Assembly (NCBI GenBank): GCA_019114135.1 | Contig: DXGC01000039.1 | Location: 1 to 59,269 of the forward strand | Length of the DNA: 59,269 bases | Direction of reading: 5' to 3' | Source of the DNA: Candidatus Corynebacterium avicola | GTDB lineage: Bacteria; Actinomycetota; Actinomycetes; Mycobacteriales; Mycobacteriaceae | Shown here: one piece after another, positions 16,420-24,774 of the stretch | How positions within the stretch are numbered: the stretch's first letter is position 1 | Layout: every line of letters begins with the position of its first letter | The notes under the pieces: generated by a model | Seen by the model: only the letters and a program-made list of their open reading frames with translations | What the model was told of the DNA's origin: nothing | Database searches by the model: none | Made by a program: the position numbers and the translations under genes

Positions 16420-16525
16420 ATGTATACATTTGTCCTATACATACGTCAAGGACGTTTGTGTACTACACCCGTTCATGACATACGTCTGAGACGGACGTGT
16501 CGTTCCGCTCCGGAGGCTCTAGACT
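16420..16525. promoter_or_regulatory. Divergent efflux/TetR promoters with operator candidates
   Basis: Minus strand: TATACA (16426-16421), 7 nt, ATG 16413. Plus strand: TAGACT (16520-16525), 8 nt, ATG 16534. Inverted repeat ATGTATA-N9-TATACAT (16420-16442) overlaps the efflux -10. Two further palindromes ACGTC-N3-GACGT (16443-16455) and ACGTC-N7-GACGT (16482-16498) are preceded by the same ACATACGTC start (16439, 16478). These are the expected targets of the adjacent TetR protein. Confidence 0.6.
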
Positions 16526-16533
16526 CGACTGCC

Positions 16534-17115
16534 ATGGGAAACCGGGAAAACCTCCTCGAGGGCGCCAAGCGTTGCCTCTACGAACGCGGCTATGCACGCA
16601 CCACCGCCCGCGACATCGTGAATGAATCGGGCACCAACCTGGCCTCGATCGGCTACCACTACGGGTCCAAGGACGCCCTGCTGGACGAGGCGTTGATCTC
16701 GATCGCCACCGAGACCGACTCACTGTGGGGAACGACCGCCGATATCTCACAGTCCTTCCCCGACGCCTGGGACCGGATGCTCGAGGATCTGGCATCCCAC
16801 CAGAACTGGCTGGTCGGGCACACCGAACTGTGGTGTCAGATGCAGCGCTCCCCCGCCCTGAAAGAGAAGTACCTCGAACTCGCTTCCGAACAGCGGGCCG
16901 CCGCGGTACAGCGCGCCCTGGAGGTCAAACCCGATCTAGACCAGCAGACTGCCGAAGCAGTGACGTCCCTGAGCATGGCGATCGGTGACGGCCTGGTCGT
17001 ACAACTCCTCGCCGACCAGGACCTGACCATCAATGGCTCCGAGCTGCCCGCTGCACTACGCGCTCTCGCCGACTACTACGAGGACGCCGCGGCCACAGCG
17101 AACGACGAAGACTGA
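16534..17115 (+). CDS. TetR-family transcriptional regulator
   Basis: 193 aa. The N-terminal HTH reads NLLEGAKRCLYERGYARTTARDIVNESGTNLASIGYHYGSKDALLDEAL (residues 5-53), with a C-terminal all-helical ligand domain. Divergent from the DHA2 efflux gene, so most likely its repressor. The start ATG 16534 fits a leaderless promoter. Confidence 0.88.
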   Translation: MGNRENLLEGAKRCLYERGYARTTARDIVNESGTNLASIGYHYGSKDALLDEALISIATETDSLWGTTADISQSFPDAWDRMLEDLASHQNWLVGHTELWCQMQRSPALKEKYLELASEQRAAAVQRALEVKPDLDQQTAEAVTSLSMAIGDGLVVQLLADQDLTINGSELPAALRALADYYEDAAATANDED

Positions 17116-17152
17116 GCCTGCCGGACCTGCTCCCCAGGTCCGGTGCAAGAAG

Positions 17153-17204
17153 GGTGGGACGAATCGCTGGTGATCCGACCGGATTCCCAGCGATTCGTCC
17201 CACC
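17153..17204. repeat. Dispersed palindromic element, copy 2 (perfect 18-bp arms)
   Basis: GGTGGGACGAATCGCTGG (17153-17170) and its exact complement CCAGCGATTCGTCCCACC (17187-17204), with an inner GATCC/GGATT stem in the 16-nt spacer. It lies between the convergent tetR and moeA 3' ends. Same family as 13346-13397. It could act as a bidirectional U-less terminator. Confidence 0.85.
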
Positions 17205-17241
17205 TATCCGGCAGCTCCGGAGGAGGCTGCAGGGTGACGGC

Positions 17242-18537
17242 CTACAGCTCGACGATCTCCACCGGGTCGCCTGCCGCCAGCCCCTCGCCTGCCGGGACGC
17301 GAAGCAGGCAGTCCGCCGACACAGACTGGGCGAGCAGGTGGGATCCGGGGCCACCGACCACGAAGCCGGTCAGAACCCCGTTGACGATCTCGGTGCGTCC
17401 CCGCAGGAAGCGGTCCTTGTCGGCCAGCCCCTCCAGGGTCTCCCCGGCGCGACCGACCACCGGATCCGCAGCATCGGCAGCCTCGCCGAGGACCGGGGCG
17501 ACGAACAACCGGAAGCTCACCGCGGTGGACACCGGGTTGCCCGGCAGGCAGATCACCGGCACGCCCTCGAACTCGGCCAGGCCCTGCGGTCCACCGGGCT
17601 GCTGGGCGACGTGGCCGAACCATGCCTCACCAGCCGCCGCGCCCTGCAGTACCTGACGCACCACCTCGAAGCGTCCGTGGCTGATCCCACCGCTGGTCAC
17701 CACCGCATCGGGACCCGCCTGCCCGATCGCCTCGGACAACACGGCGCGGAACCCTTCCGGGTCATCGCTGGTGCGCACCGTGCCGGCGACCTCGATCCCG
17801 TGCCGCGCACACAAGGACTGCAGCATCGGACCGTTGGCGTCACGGATCATGGCGGCACCCGCTGCGCCGACTCCGGACGCACCGTCCCCACCGATCTCGT
17901 CACCGCCGGTGCAGATCAACACCCGTGCCGCCCGGCGCAACGGCAGCCCGGCGATGCCCTGCGCCGCGACCGCTCCCACCGTCCGCGGATTGACCAGATG
18001 TCCGGACGGCAGAAGTTCCGCACCGGCCCGCAGGTCCGAACCGGCCGGTCGGACGAAACGTCCTGCCTCCCACGCCGGCACGCTCACGCCGCCACCCGCG
18101 GCGGTGGCGGCCTCCGCCGCATCGAAATCCGGCGGGTCGCAGGCCTCCACCGGAACCACCGCAGCGGTCCCGGCCGGCAGTCGGGCACCGGTCATCACCG
18201 GTATCACGGCCTCACGGATCCGCGAGGTTGGGTTCGAGACCGCGTCGTAGAGGACGTCACGAGGGTCAGCCCCGGCTGCCACCGTGGGCCCCACCGGGAA
18301 GCGTCCGCCAGCCAGGTGCTCACCGGACAGCGCGTAGCCGTCCATCTGGGAGTTGTCGAAGCGCGGGGAGTCCTCGACGGCCGCGACACTGTGGGCCAGG
18401 CGGCGTCCCACCGAGTCTGCCGCGGGCACCTGCACCACCGCCCGCTCCCCAACCAGATCCTCGACGAGGGCGCGCACCGCGGCGAGGTGCTCCTCGGGGC
18501 TGCGGGCGTGCTCACCCGTGTGCTTGTGAATGTGCAT
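17242..18537 (-). CDS. moeA: Molybdopterin molybdenumtransferase MoeA
   Basis: 431 aa from ATG 18537; an extension to 18570 only adds overlap with modB. Family signatures are FDNSQMDGYAL near residue 70, TSGGISHGRFEVVRQVL in the Mo-binding domain and LPGNPVSTAVSFRLFVAPVL. The first 13 residues (MHIHKHTGEHARS) are His-rich. MoeA inserts molybdate into adenylated molybdopterin. The gene overlaps the 3' end of modB by 26 bp, linking Mo uptake and insertion in one modA-modB-moeA operon. Confidence 0.92.
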   Translation of the reverse strand: MHIHKHTGEHARSPEEHLAAVRALVEDLVGERAVVQVPAADSVGRRLAHSVAAVEDSPRFDNSQMDGYALSGEHLAGGRFPVGPTVAAGADPRDVLYDAVSNPTSRIREAVIPVMTGARLPAGTAAVVPVEACDPPDFDAAEAATAAGGGVSVPAWEAGRFVRPAGSDLRAGAELLPSGHLVNPRTVGAVAAQGIAGLPLRRAARVLICTGGDEIGGDGASGVGAAGAAMIRDANGPMLQSLCARHGIEVAGTVRTSDDPEGFRAVLSEAIGQAGPDAVVTSGGISHGRFEVVRQVLQGAAAGEAWFGHVAQQPGGPQGLAEFEGVPVICLPGNPVSTAVSFRLFVAPVLGEAADAADPVVGRAGETLEGLADKDRFLRGRTEIVNGVLTGFVVGGPGSHLLAQSVSADCLLRVPAGEGLAAGDPVEIVEL

Positions 18538-19372
18538 TGTTTCCCTTGAGTCCGTTCGCCCCGCCGACACCCGAGCGGATGACGGCGATCCCGCCGACGA
18601 CCAGCACGTACACCCCGATCAGCATGATGCACGCACCCAACGCCCGGTCCATGTCGTTGGCGCTGAGGCCCAACTCCACGAGCAGCGGGATCGTCCTGGT
18701 TTCGCCTGCTACGTTACCGGCGAAGGTGAGGGTCGCGCCGTACTCCGAGAGCGCCCGGGCGAAACTGAGCACACAACCGGTCGCGATACCTGGAAAGGAC
18801 AACGGCACCAGGATCCGCAGCATGGTCTGCCAGCGGGACGCGCCGTCCAGGGCGGCAGCCTCCTGCAGCACCACCGGCACACCCCGTAATGCCGTGGTGG
18901 TCGTGGAGACGAAGAAGGGCAGGGACACGAAGACCTGCACCGCGATCACCGCAAGCGAGGTGTAGGCGACCTGCACACCGGCGTCGTCCAGTAAGGAGCC
19001 GACCACCCCACGCCGTCCCCAGAAGAACACCAGCGCCAGGCCGGACACGACCGGAGAGAGCACCAGCGGCGCATACACGATGAGCTGCACGATCTGACCC
19101 CATCCGAGGTGTCGGCGGGCGAACTCCACCATCCACACCGACAGCGGCAGCCCCAGCACCACGCACAAAAGCGTGGAGACCAACGCAGTGGACAGCGACA
19201 AGGTCAGCGACTGCACCGCGGCCGGCTCGGTGACCAGTTCGACCGTCCGGTCCCAGGGGATGTTCAGCAGCAGGCCCAGCAGCGGTCCGAGCAGCAGAAG
19301 GACCGCCGCCAGCCCGATGAGGGTGATGACGACGGGAACCGAGGTGACCGTCCTGCTGCGCGCCATGTGCAC
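18512..19372 (-). CDS. modB: Molybdate ABC transporter permease ModB
   Basis: 286 aa with about six transmembrane helices. The EAA loop EAAALDGASRWQTMLRILVPL (about 190-210) contacts the ATPase, and ARALSEYGATLTFAGN is characteristic of ModB/CysT permeases. It lies between modA (23 bp upstream) and moeA. No modC ATPase gene is present, so the ATPase must be encoded elsewhere or shared. Confidence 0.92.
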   Translation of the reverse strand: MHMARSRTVTSVPVVITLIGLAAVLLLLGPLLGLLLNIPWDRTVELVTEPAAVQSLTLSLSTALVSTLLCVVLGLPLSVWMVEFARRHLGWGQIVQLIVYAPLVLSPVVSGLALVFFWGRRGVVGSLLDDAGVQVAYTSLAVIAVQVFVSLPFFVSTTTTALRGVPVVLQEAAALDGASRWQTMLRILVPLSFPGIATGCVLSFARALSEYGATLTFAGNVAGETRTIPLLVELGLSANDMDRALGACIMLIGVYVLVVGGIAVIRSGVGGANGLKGNNAHSQAHG

Positions 19373-19396
19373 CGTCCTACCGTGCCCTGTGCCCGA

Positions 19397-20254
19397 CTAC
19401 TCGTCCTGCGCGCCGAAGCCGTACTTCTCGATGATCTCGGCGGCCTCGTCGGTGCCGAGGAACTCCAGGAACGCCGCGGCGGTGTCGTTGTCCTGCCCCT
19501 CGACGGTCAGTGCCGCCGGGTACGGGTTCGGCTCGATGTCCACGGTGTCGGCGATGTCGATGACGGAGATCGCTTCGTCGTCACCTTCACCCGCGGCCTC
19601 CTGCAGCGCCTGGGCATCGGTGGCGTAGATGAACCCGGCATCGACCTCGCCGGTGGAGACCTTGGTCGCCACGTCGGAGACGTTCGCCTCCTCGGTGGGG
19701 CTGGACAGGGTGATGTCCTTATCGTCCAGCACCTGGTGGGCCAGGGTGCCGCAGGGAACGCCGTCGGCGCAGACGGCGATGCGGGCGTCCTCCGCCGAGC
19801 CGCCGGACGCGAGGTCGTCGAGGGACTCGATCCCGGCCGGGTTGCCAGGGGCGGTGGCGAGCACCAGCAGGTTGGTGGTGACGACCTGGGAGTCGGCGCC
19901 GTCGAACTCGGGCAGGTCGAGGGCGGCGTCCATGTTCTCTTCGTCGGCACTGATGAACAGGTCAGCATCGACACCCTGGTCGATCTGCTGGACCAGCTTC
20001 GAGGAGCCGGCGAAGTTGAAGACGATCTCGGCGTCGCCGTCGTTGGAGGCGTTGAAGGCGTCGGCGAGATCCTCACCGACGTTGTTCAGCGAGGCAGCGG
20101 CGAAGACGTTCACTGTGCCGGACGCTGCGTCCGAGCTGGTCGCGGAGGCATCGTCGCTCTCACCGTCGGTGGAGCAGCCGGTCAGGACGAGGGACGCCCC
20201 CGCCCCCAGCGCCGACACGGTGAGAACGGTGCGGGGGATCCGGGTGATGGTCAT
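19397..20254 (-). CDS. modA: Molybdate-binding lipoprotein ModA
   Basis: 285 aa from ATG 20254 with a GAGGA ribosome binding site. A lipoprotein signal peptide with lipobox LTGC (Cys27) is followed by an acidic Ser-rich linker. The ModA family solute-binding fold is shown by [38 protein letters not shown] and [11 protein letters not shown]. It captures molybdate or tungstate for ModB. First gene of modA-modB-moeA and divergent from moaA. Confidence 0.92.
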   Translation of the reverse strand: MTITRIPRTVLTVSALGAGASLVLTGCSTDGESDDASATSSDAASGTVNVFAAASLNNVGEDLADAFNASNDGDAEIVFNFAGSSKLVQQIDQGVDADLFISADEENMDAALDLPEFDGADSQVVTTNLLVLATAPGNPAGIESLDDLASGGSAEDARIAVCADGVPCGTLAHQVLDDKDITLSSPTEEANVSDVATKVSTGEVDAGFIYATDAQALQEAAGEGDDEAISVIDIADTVDIEPNPYPAALTVEGQDNDTAAAFLEFLGTDEAAEIIEKYGFGAQDE

Positions 20255-20320
20255 GGGATGTCCTCTTTTCCGGCAGGTTAAGGATGCTTCGTCGACTGCG
20301 GACCTGGGCGGCCCGGCGTC

Positions 20321-20344
20321 TATCCTTGGGTACAGGACGTACCC
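20321..20344. promoter_or_regulatory. Operator-like inverted repeat between modA and moaA
   Basis: GGGTAC-N5-GTACCC (20328-20344) is a perfect repeat. It starts 1 bp after a TATCCT -10-like hexamer (20321-20326) reading toward moaA, so a protein bound there would cover the transcription start. A Mo- or Moco-responsive regulator shared by both operons is a reasonable guess. Confidence 0.45.
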
Positions 20345-20499
20345 TAGTCCCCCGACCGGACACGGTCCGGGTCGAGCCCCCGGGGCGAGGGTGCCGCATC
20401 TTCGGACGGCCGTGCGGAGATGCCACACGGACCAGGTATGGATGGTTGACCGGCCAGACGGTAGACCGGACACTGGAGAAGAAGGAGGTGGCCCACCAC
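20345..20499 (+). ncRNA. Structured 5' leader of moaA (riboswitch candidate)
   Basis: The leader of about 155 nt can form a hairpin at 20354-20373 (GACCGGA with TCCGGGTC). A second, longer one at 20391-20426 pairs GCATCT with AGATGC, GTG with CAC, and has an ACGGCCGT core. GACCGGACAC occurs twice (20354-20363, 20464-20473), so alternative pairings are possible. An AAGGAGGT ribosome binding site lies at about 20483-20490. I could not match it confidently to the Moco RNA motif. Confidence 0.35.
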
Positions 20500-21642
20500 A
20501 TGACCACGGTTCTGCCCGTCCCCACGGTGCCACCGACCATCGCGGGAGCGGCGGCGAACGCCGCGAGCAGGTCGTCCGACATGCCTGTCACCGCAGGCCC
20601 ACTGCGCCTGCGTGACCGGTGGGGACGCACCGCCGACGACCTGCGCATCTCCCTGATCGACAAGTGCAACCTGCGCTGCACCTACTGCATGCCCGCCGAG
20701 GGACTGCCCTGGCTGCACAAGTCCTCGCTGCTGACCGCGGAGGAAGCGGTGCGTCTGGCGGACATCGGCGTGCGGATCCTGGGGGTCAAGGACATCCGGT
20801 TCACCGGTGGTGAGCCGCTGGTGCGCCACGACCTGGCCGAGATCATCGCCGGGGTGCGCGAGCTGCACCCGGAGGTGCCGATCTCGATCACCACCAACGG
20901 CATCGGCCTGGACAAGAAGGTCGACACCCTGGTGGATGCCGGGCTGACCCGGGTAAACGTCTCGCTGGACACCGTCGACCGGGAGGCCTTCGCCGAGCTG
21001 ACCCGGCGCGACCGTCTTCCGCAGGTCATGAGGGGTCTGGCTGCCGCGAAGGATGCCGGCCTGTAGCCGGTGAATGTCAATGCGGTGATGATGCGCGTGG
21101 TCAACGACACCGGCGCGCCCGACCTGCTGGACTGGTGTCTGGAGCGTGGCTACCAGCTGCGGTTCATCGAGCAGATGCCGCTGGACGCCGACCGTTCCTG
21201 GGCGCGTGACAACCTGGTCTCCGCCGCGGAGCTGCGCGCCCGGCTGTCGGAGCGCTTCGAGTTGCGTGAGGACCCGGCGCCGCGGGGCTCGGCACCGGCG
21301 CAGCTGTGGGAGGTCTACGGGCGTGGATCCGGCGGTGCGTCCGGCACGCAGGACGCACCGCTCGGCAAGGTCGGAATCATCGCCTCGGTGACCGAGTCCT
21401 TCTGCTCGGCATGCTCCCGCACCCGCGTCACCGCCGACGGCAAGGTGCGCAGCTGCCTGTTCTCCGCCGAGGAGACCGACCTGATGTGGTTGCTGCGCGG
21501 TGGGGCATCCGACGAGGACGTCGCCCTGGGCTGGGCCCGGGCGATGTGGGGCAAGCCACGGGCCTATGGCTCCGACGACGTCACCCTCAACGACGAGGAC
21601 TACGTGCAGCCCGAGCGTACGATGAGCGCCATCGGCGGGTAG
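20500..21642 (+). pseudogene. moaA: GTP 3',8-cyclase MoaA, interrupted by an in-frame TAG
   Basis: The frame from ATG 20500 to TGA/TAG at 21640-21642 encodes about 380 aa of MoaA but contains amber TAG at 21064-21066 (codon 189). Upstream are the radical-SAM cluster CNLRCTYC and [12 protein letters not shown]. Downstream are the second cluster motif CSACSRTR...RSCLF and the C-terminal Gly-Gly. The codon interrupts the usual GLxPVKVNAVxMRGVND segment, which here reads GL-stop-PVNVNAVMMRVVND; the conserved Lys and Gly are also changed. A downstream restart at GTG 21070 would give a fragment without the SAM cluster. As written, no active MoaA is made without readthrough. Confidence 0.88.
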
Positions 21643-21674
21643 GGTCACCTGCACCCGAAAGAAGGAGTCCCTCA

Positions 21675-21809
21675 GTGTCATTCCTGGTTGTCATCGGTGT
21701 CGTGGTGGCCACACTGGCCATCGTTCTCGGACTCGTGAGATCGGAGAACCAGTCAGCAGGCACGGAGCAGAGCGACCTTGACCAACCCCACGGCAACAAC
21801 CAAAGCTGA
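21675..21809 (+). CDS. Small single-pass membrane protein (44 aa)
   Basis: GTG 21675 with an AAGGAG site 8 nt upstream, 32 bp after moaA. The protein is one N-terminal hydrophobic helix (FLVVIGVVVATLAIVLGLV) followed by a polar, Gln/Asp-rich tail. No family recognised. The good ribosome binding site and clean membrane helix favour a real gene. Confidence 0.6.
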   Translation: MSFLVVIGVVVATLAIVLGLVRSENQSAGTEQSDLDQPHGNNQS

Positions 21810-21876
21810 GCGGACACATCGGGCGTGACATGTCGGCCCGCTTGCGCACCGACCTCACACCAACAACACTGGTTAC

Positions 21877-22161
21877 ATGACTTCTCCCCTGCCTCAGAAT
21901 CTGCGCGGTATCGTCACCGACTACATCGACGCGACGACGACGTCCGCTGCCACGACGCAGGATGCCGCTCTCATCCTCGACGACGATGCCCACCTCATCG
22001 AAGCCCACATCACCGGCGAGTGGGACGAGGACGACCGGGAGCACGAGAAGGACGCACACCAGACCATCAAGACACTGCTCGACACCGCCTCCTCGGAGGA
22101 TCTCGAGGGAGTGCGGCAGGAGCTGGCACAGTCCGCCGAGCACCTGCTCAACCGGCTGTAA
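21877..22161 (+). CDS. Hypothetical small acidic protein (94 aa)
   Basis: 94 aa, no recognised family. Composition is acidic and mostly helical (GEWDEDDREHEKDAHQTIKTLLDTASSEDLEGVRQELAQSAEHLLNRL), ending in an amphipathic helix. No signal peptide or membrane segment. There is no clear Shine-Dalgarno; a weak AACACT lies 6 nt before the ATG. Codon usage is ordinary for the window. Confidence 0.55.
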   Translation: MTSPLPQNLRGIVTDYIDATTTSAATTQDAALILDDDAHLIEAHITGEWDEDDREHEKDAHQTIKTLLDTASSEDLEGVRQELAQSAEHLLNRL

Positions 22162-22464
22162 CTCCGCGCCGGGCCCACTGCTGCTTTCCAACCCTCCCGA
22201 CCCCACCTCCAGTCGGTGGCGGGCCTCTCCGGGGGCTCCACCCCGACTACGGCACAACCGCCACGCGCTCCAGAAGCCAAACAGCCTAAATGAGCAAAGT
22301 CGAGTTCCCGAAAAGTACCCTCAAGGGTGTTGTAAGGCCGTCACGGAAAGTCATAGAATCGCTGAAGTCACCGAACTCCCCTCACAGGAGAATTACTTTG
22401 GCCCGTAAGCGGGGACAATGATGAGACGGTGTCGAAATCCCACGCCCGAACGAGGAGCGCGCAC
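22162..22464. other. Gene-free stretch with falling GC content
   Basis: It holds a small CCACC-N7-GGTGG hairpin near 22204-22222 after the preceding gene and an ACCCT/AGGGT hairpin near 22317-22330. A seven-codon frame (TTG 22398 to TGA 22419-22421) has a good AGGAGA site upstream and reads LARKRGQ. GC drops from here through about 22930, unlike both flanks, suggesting acquired or decayed DNA. Confidence 0.5.
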
Positions 22465-22929
22465 ATGGAACCAGTCGACGGTATCGCTACTTTCGGTGAG
22501 GGTGTTTGGGACCTGCAGGTCGCCTACGCCAGCACGATAAACACGGCTGAAGAGTTCGAGAAGAAGAATAGCTTCCCGACAATTGCGAACGCCGTTGCTC
22601 AAAGCAATGGATATACCGGTGAACTCAGCCTTGAGAATATCCGCGCCAAAGACCTCGCCTCGATTGAAGATCACGTACGACAAGGCGAAGTAACGGTTGA
22701 CTCGTACGAGTTCACTATTTTCGTCGAATCATTCATAAGATCACACCACGGTGGAAGTTGGGGTGTCATGAAGTGGGGCGGAATTTCAGCTAACTCCGAG
22801 CCGATCCTAGGAGTGTTCCGTCCCCATGGAACAGTCTTCAACCCTGTATCAGAGTGGACTTCGAATATTGTCTCCAACAAGCCCTCCCCCTCCATTCCGC
22901 TTGACCTACTGATATCTCCGCAGAGCTAG
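22465..22929 (+). CDS. Hypothetical protein in a lower-GC patch (154 aa)
   Basis: ATG 22465 with GAGGAG 8 nt upstream; GTG 22429 is an alternative in-frame start. 154 aa, soluble, no recognised family. It has an N-terminal mixed region and a C-terminal Gly/Trp-containing stretch SHHGGSWGVMKWGGISANSEPILGVFRPHG that looks like beta structure. Base composition and codon use are clearly less GC-rich than neighbours, indicating horizontal acquisition. It could be an immunity-type protein by size and context, but nothing proves this. Confidence 0.6.
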   Translation: MEPVDGIATFGEGVWDLQVAYASTINTAEEFEKKNSFPTIANAVAQSNGYTGELSLENIRAKDLASIEDHVRQGEVTVDSYEFTIFVESFIRSHHGGSWGVMKWGGISANSEPILGVFRPHGTVFNPVSEWTSNIVSNKPSPSIPLDLLISPQS

Positions 22930-23104
22930 CCTTTCCCGCAGTAAGGCATGGACACCAACCGCACCATAACCGAGGTCATCCGAGAGTTGAGTGTCGGTCA
23001 CCAATCACTGGGCACGTGGGTCGCCACCCCCTCCCTCGCTGGCCACGCCGGGGCGCAGCGGCGCGAGCGGCTCGGAGCGACACCCGGGGCGTCCCCGGCG
23101 AGTC

Positions 23105-24529
23105 TCACACGTTGGCGGCGGCGAAGCGGGTGCCGGGCCGGCGGTACACCACCCAGACCACTCCGGCCATCACCACGTAGGCCGCGGTGAACACCCAGAA
23201 GGCGGTGGCGAAGCTACCGGTCGTGCTCTGCGAGAAGTTCAGCACCTGCGGGATCGCGAAGCCGCCGAAGCCACCGATCGCGCCGATGTAGCCCAGGGCC
23301 GCTGCACTCTTGCGCTCATGGCCGACCGGGTCGTCGGCGGGGACGGAGAGCTCGAAAACGGTCGGGATCATCCGGTAGGTCGAACCGTTCGCCAGTCCGG
23401 TCAGAGTGAACAGCAGGAGGAAAAGCACCAGGTAGACACCGAAGGAGATGTGGTCGAGCAGTGTCACCATCACCGCGGTCACCAGTGCCATGCACAGGAA
23501 GACGACGATGCTCACCCGGGCGCCACCGATCCGGTCGGCCAGCTTGCCGCCGTAGGGACGGGCCAGGGAGCCGACCAGCGGCCCCATGAACGCCAGGCTC
23601 AGCGCCGCGCCCAGCACCGTGAAGGACGAGAAGTCCGGGAACTGCTGGTTGATCAGCGTCGGGAAGACCGAACCGAAGCCCATGAAGGAACCGAAGGCAC
23701 CGACGTAGAGGAAGGCGATGATCCAGAGGTGCTTCTCCTTCAGGGCGGACAACGAGCCCTTGATGTCATTGGTGGCGTTGGAGAGATTGTGCATGTAGCG
23801 GCGTGCACCCCAGGCGGCCAGCAGGATCAGCGGCACCCAGATCAGACCGGCGACCGAGAGGTTCGGCTCGAAGGCCCCGAAGGCGAACAGGGTCACCGCG
23901 ATCGGGATGACCAGCTGTGCCACAGCCACACCCAGGTTGCCGCCGGCGGCGTTGACGCCGAGGGCAGCACCCTTCTCCGCCTTGGGGTAGAAGAAGGTGA
24001 TGTTGGACATGGAGCTGGCGAAGTTGCCGCCGCCCAGGCCGGCGGTCGCGGCGATGAGGAACAGGATCCACACCGGCGGGTTGTCCGAGGTAAGCACCAG
24101 CGCGGTGGCGATGGTGGGAATCAACAGCAGCAACGCGGAGATCACCGTCCAATTGCGCCCGCCGAATATCGGGACGGTGAAGCTGTAGGGGATCCGGGCG
24201 GTCGCGCCGACCAGCGGTGGCAGGGACACCAGCCAGAACTGCTGGGAGGACGTCAGGTCGATACCTGCCTGGGGCAGGAAGATCACGGTCACTGACCACA
24301 TCTGCCAGACGGCGAAGCCGAGGAACTCACAGAACACCGACCAGATGAGGTTCTGTCGGGCGATCTTGCGTCCAGGGCCGTTCCAGAAGGCCGGGTCCTC
24401 GGCATTCCAGTTGGTGATCCACCTCCCCCGGGTCATCTCGACGCGGGGTTCGGCAGGGCTCTGGGTCTGGTTCTGGGGCGGTGCTGTCGTAGGAGAGTTG
24501 GGGGTCGTCGTGGTCCGTGTCGTGGTCAC
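23105..24529 (-). CDS. narK: Nitrate/nitrite MFS transporter (NarK/NasA type)
   Basis: 474 aa from GTG 24529, with about 12 transmembrane helices after a Thr/Pro/Gln-rich N-terminus of about 30 residues. The nitrate signature GLGGGNFASSMSNITFFYPKAEKG (about 165-190) and a second Gly-rich segment AAGGNLGVAVAQ identify the nitrate/nitrite porter family. It imports nitrate for the divergently encoded reductase at 24789. Confidence 0.93.
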   Translation of the reverse strand: MTTTRTTTTPNSPTTAPPQNQTQSPAEPRVEMTRGRWITNWNAEDPAFWNGPGRKIARQNLIWSVFCEFLGFAVWQMWSVTVIFLPQAGIDLTSSQQFWLVSLPPLVGATARIPYSFTVPIFGGRNWTVISALLLLIPTIATALVLTSDNPPVWILFLIAATAGLGGGNFASSMSNITFFYPKAEKGAALGVNAAGGNLGVAVAQLVIPIAVTLFAFGAFEPNLSVAGLIWVPLILLAAWGARRYMHNLSNATNDIKGSLSALKEKHLWIIAFLYVGAFGSFMGFGSVFPTLINQQFPDFSSFTVLGAALSLAFMGPLVGSLARPYGGKLADRIGGARVSIVVFLCMALVTAVMVTLLDHISFGVYLVLFLLLFTLTGLANGSTYRMIPTVFELSVPADDPVGHERKSAAALGYIGAIGGFGGFAIPQVLNFSQSTTGSFATAFWVFTAAYVVMAGVVWVVYRRPGTRFAAANV

Positions 24530-24592
24530 GCGGGATCCTGTTCGGGTCGTCGTTTCAGTGGACTGACCCCAAGCTGTATCCGCGTCCGGACG

Positions 24593-24610
24593 GCTCCGAA
24601 AGGCCGGAGC
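24593..24610. promoter_or_regulatory. Inverted repeat in the narK/nitrate reductase intergenic region
   Basis: GCTCCG-N6-CGGAGC (24593-24610) lies 63 bp upstream of the narK start and 178 bp upstream of the reductase start. It could be an operator or a hairpin in the narK leader. Confidence 0.3.
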
Positions 24611-24774
24611 GGGGCCGGAAACAGAAACTTCACAGCAGGTGGGACGCTATTTCTTCCCAGTGTCGCGATGATGTTGCCGCGGTGACGGAGTTCGCGCACA
24701 GCGGCACGGCCCGTTGTGAGCCGACCGACGTACGACCGAAACGCGCCATAGATTCCACCGCAACACCGGCTCCC

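Noticed and set aside
14983..16533. Long upstream extension of the TetR frame at 16534
   Set aside because: It is antisense to the DHA2 transporter, very rich in Arg/Asp/Gln/His and lacks domains.
20345..20499. Calling the moaA leader a Moco riboswitch
   Set aside because: Hairpins are present, but I could not line up the known consensus elements by eye, so it is listed only as a candidate structured leader.
20344..21681. 445-codon minus-strand open frame opposite moaA
   Set aside because: Antisense of MoaA coding sequence; its being open does not explain the amber codon in moaA.
22398..22421. Seven-codon frame LARKRGQ with Shine-Dalgarno
   Set aside because: Too short to annotate as a gene; kept only as a hint of a decayed element.
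22948..23190. 80-codon open frame starting MDTNRTITEVIREL
   Set aside because: The first 25 residues look protein-like, but the rest runs into the narK 3' end as antisense, and there is no ribosome binding site.
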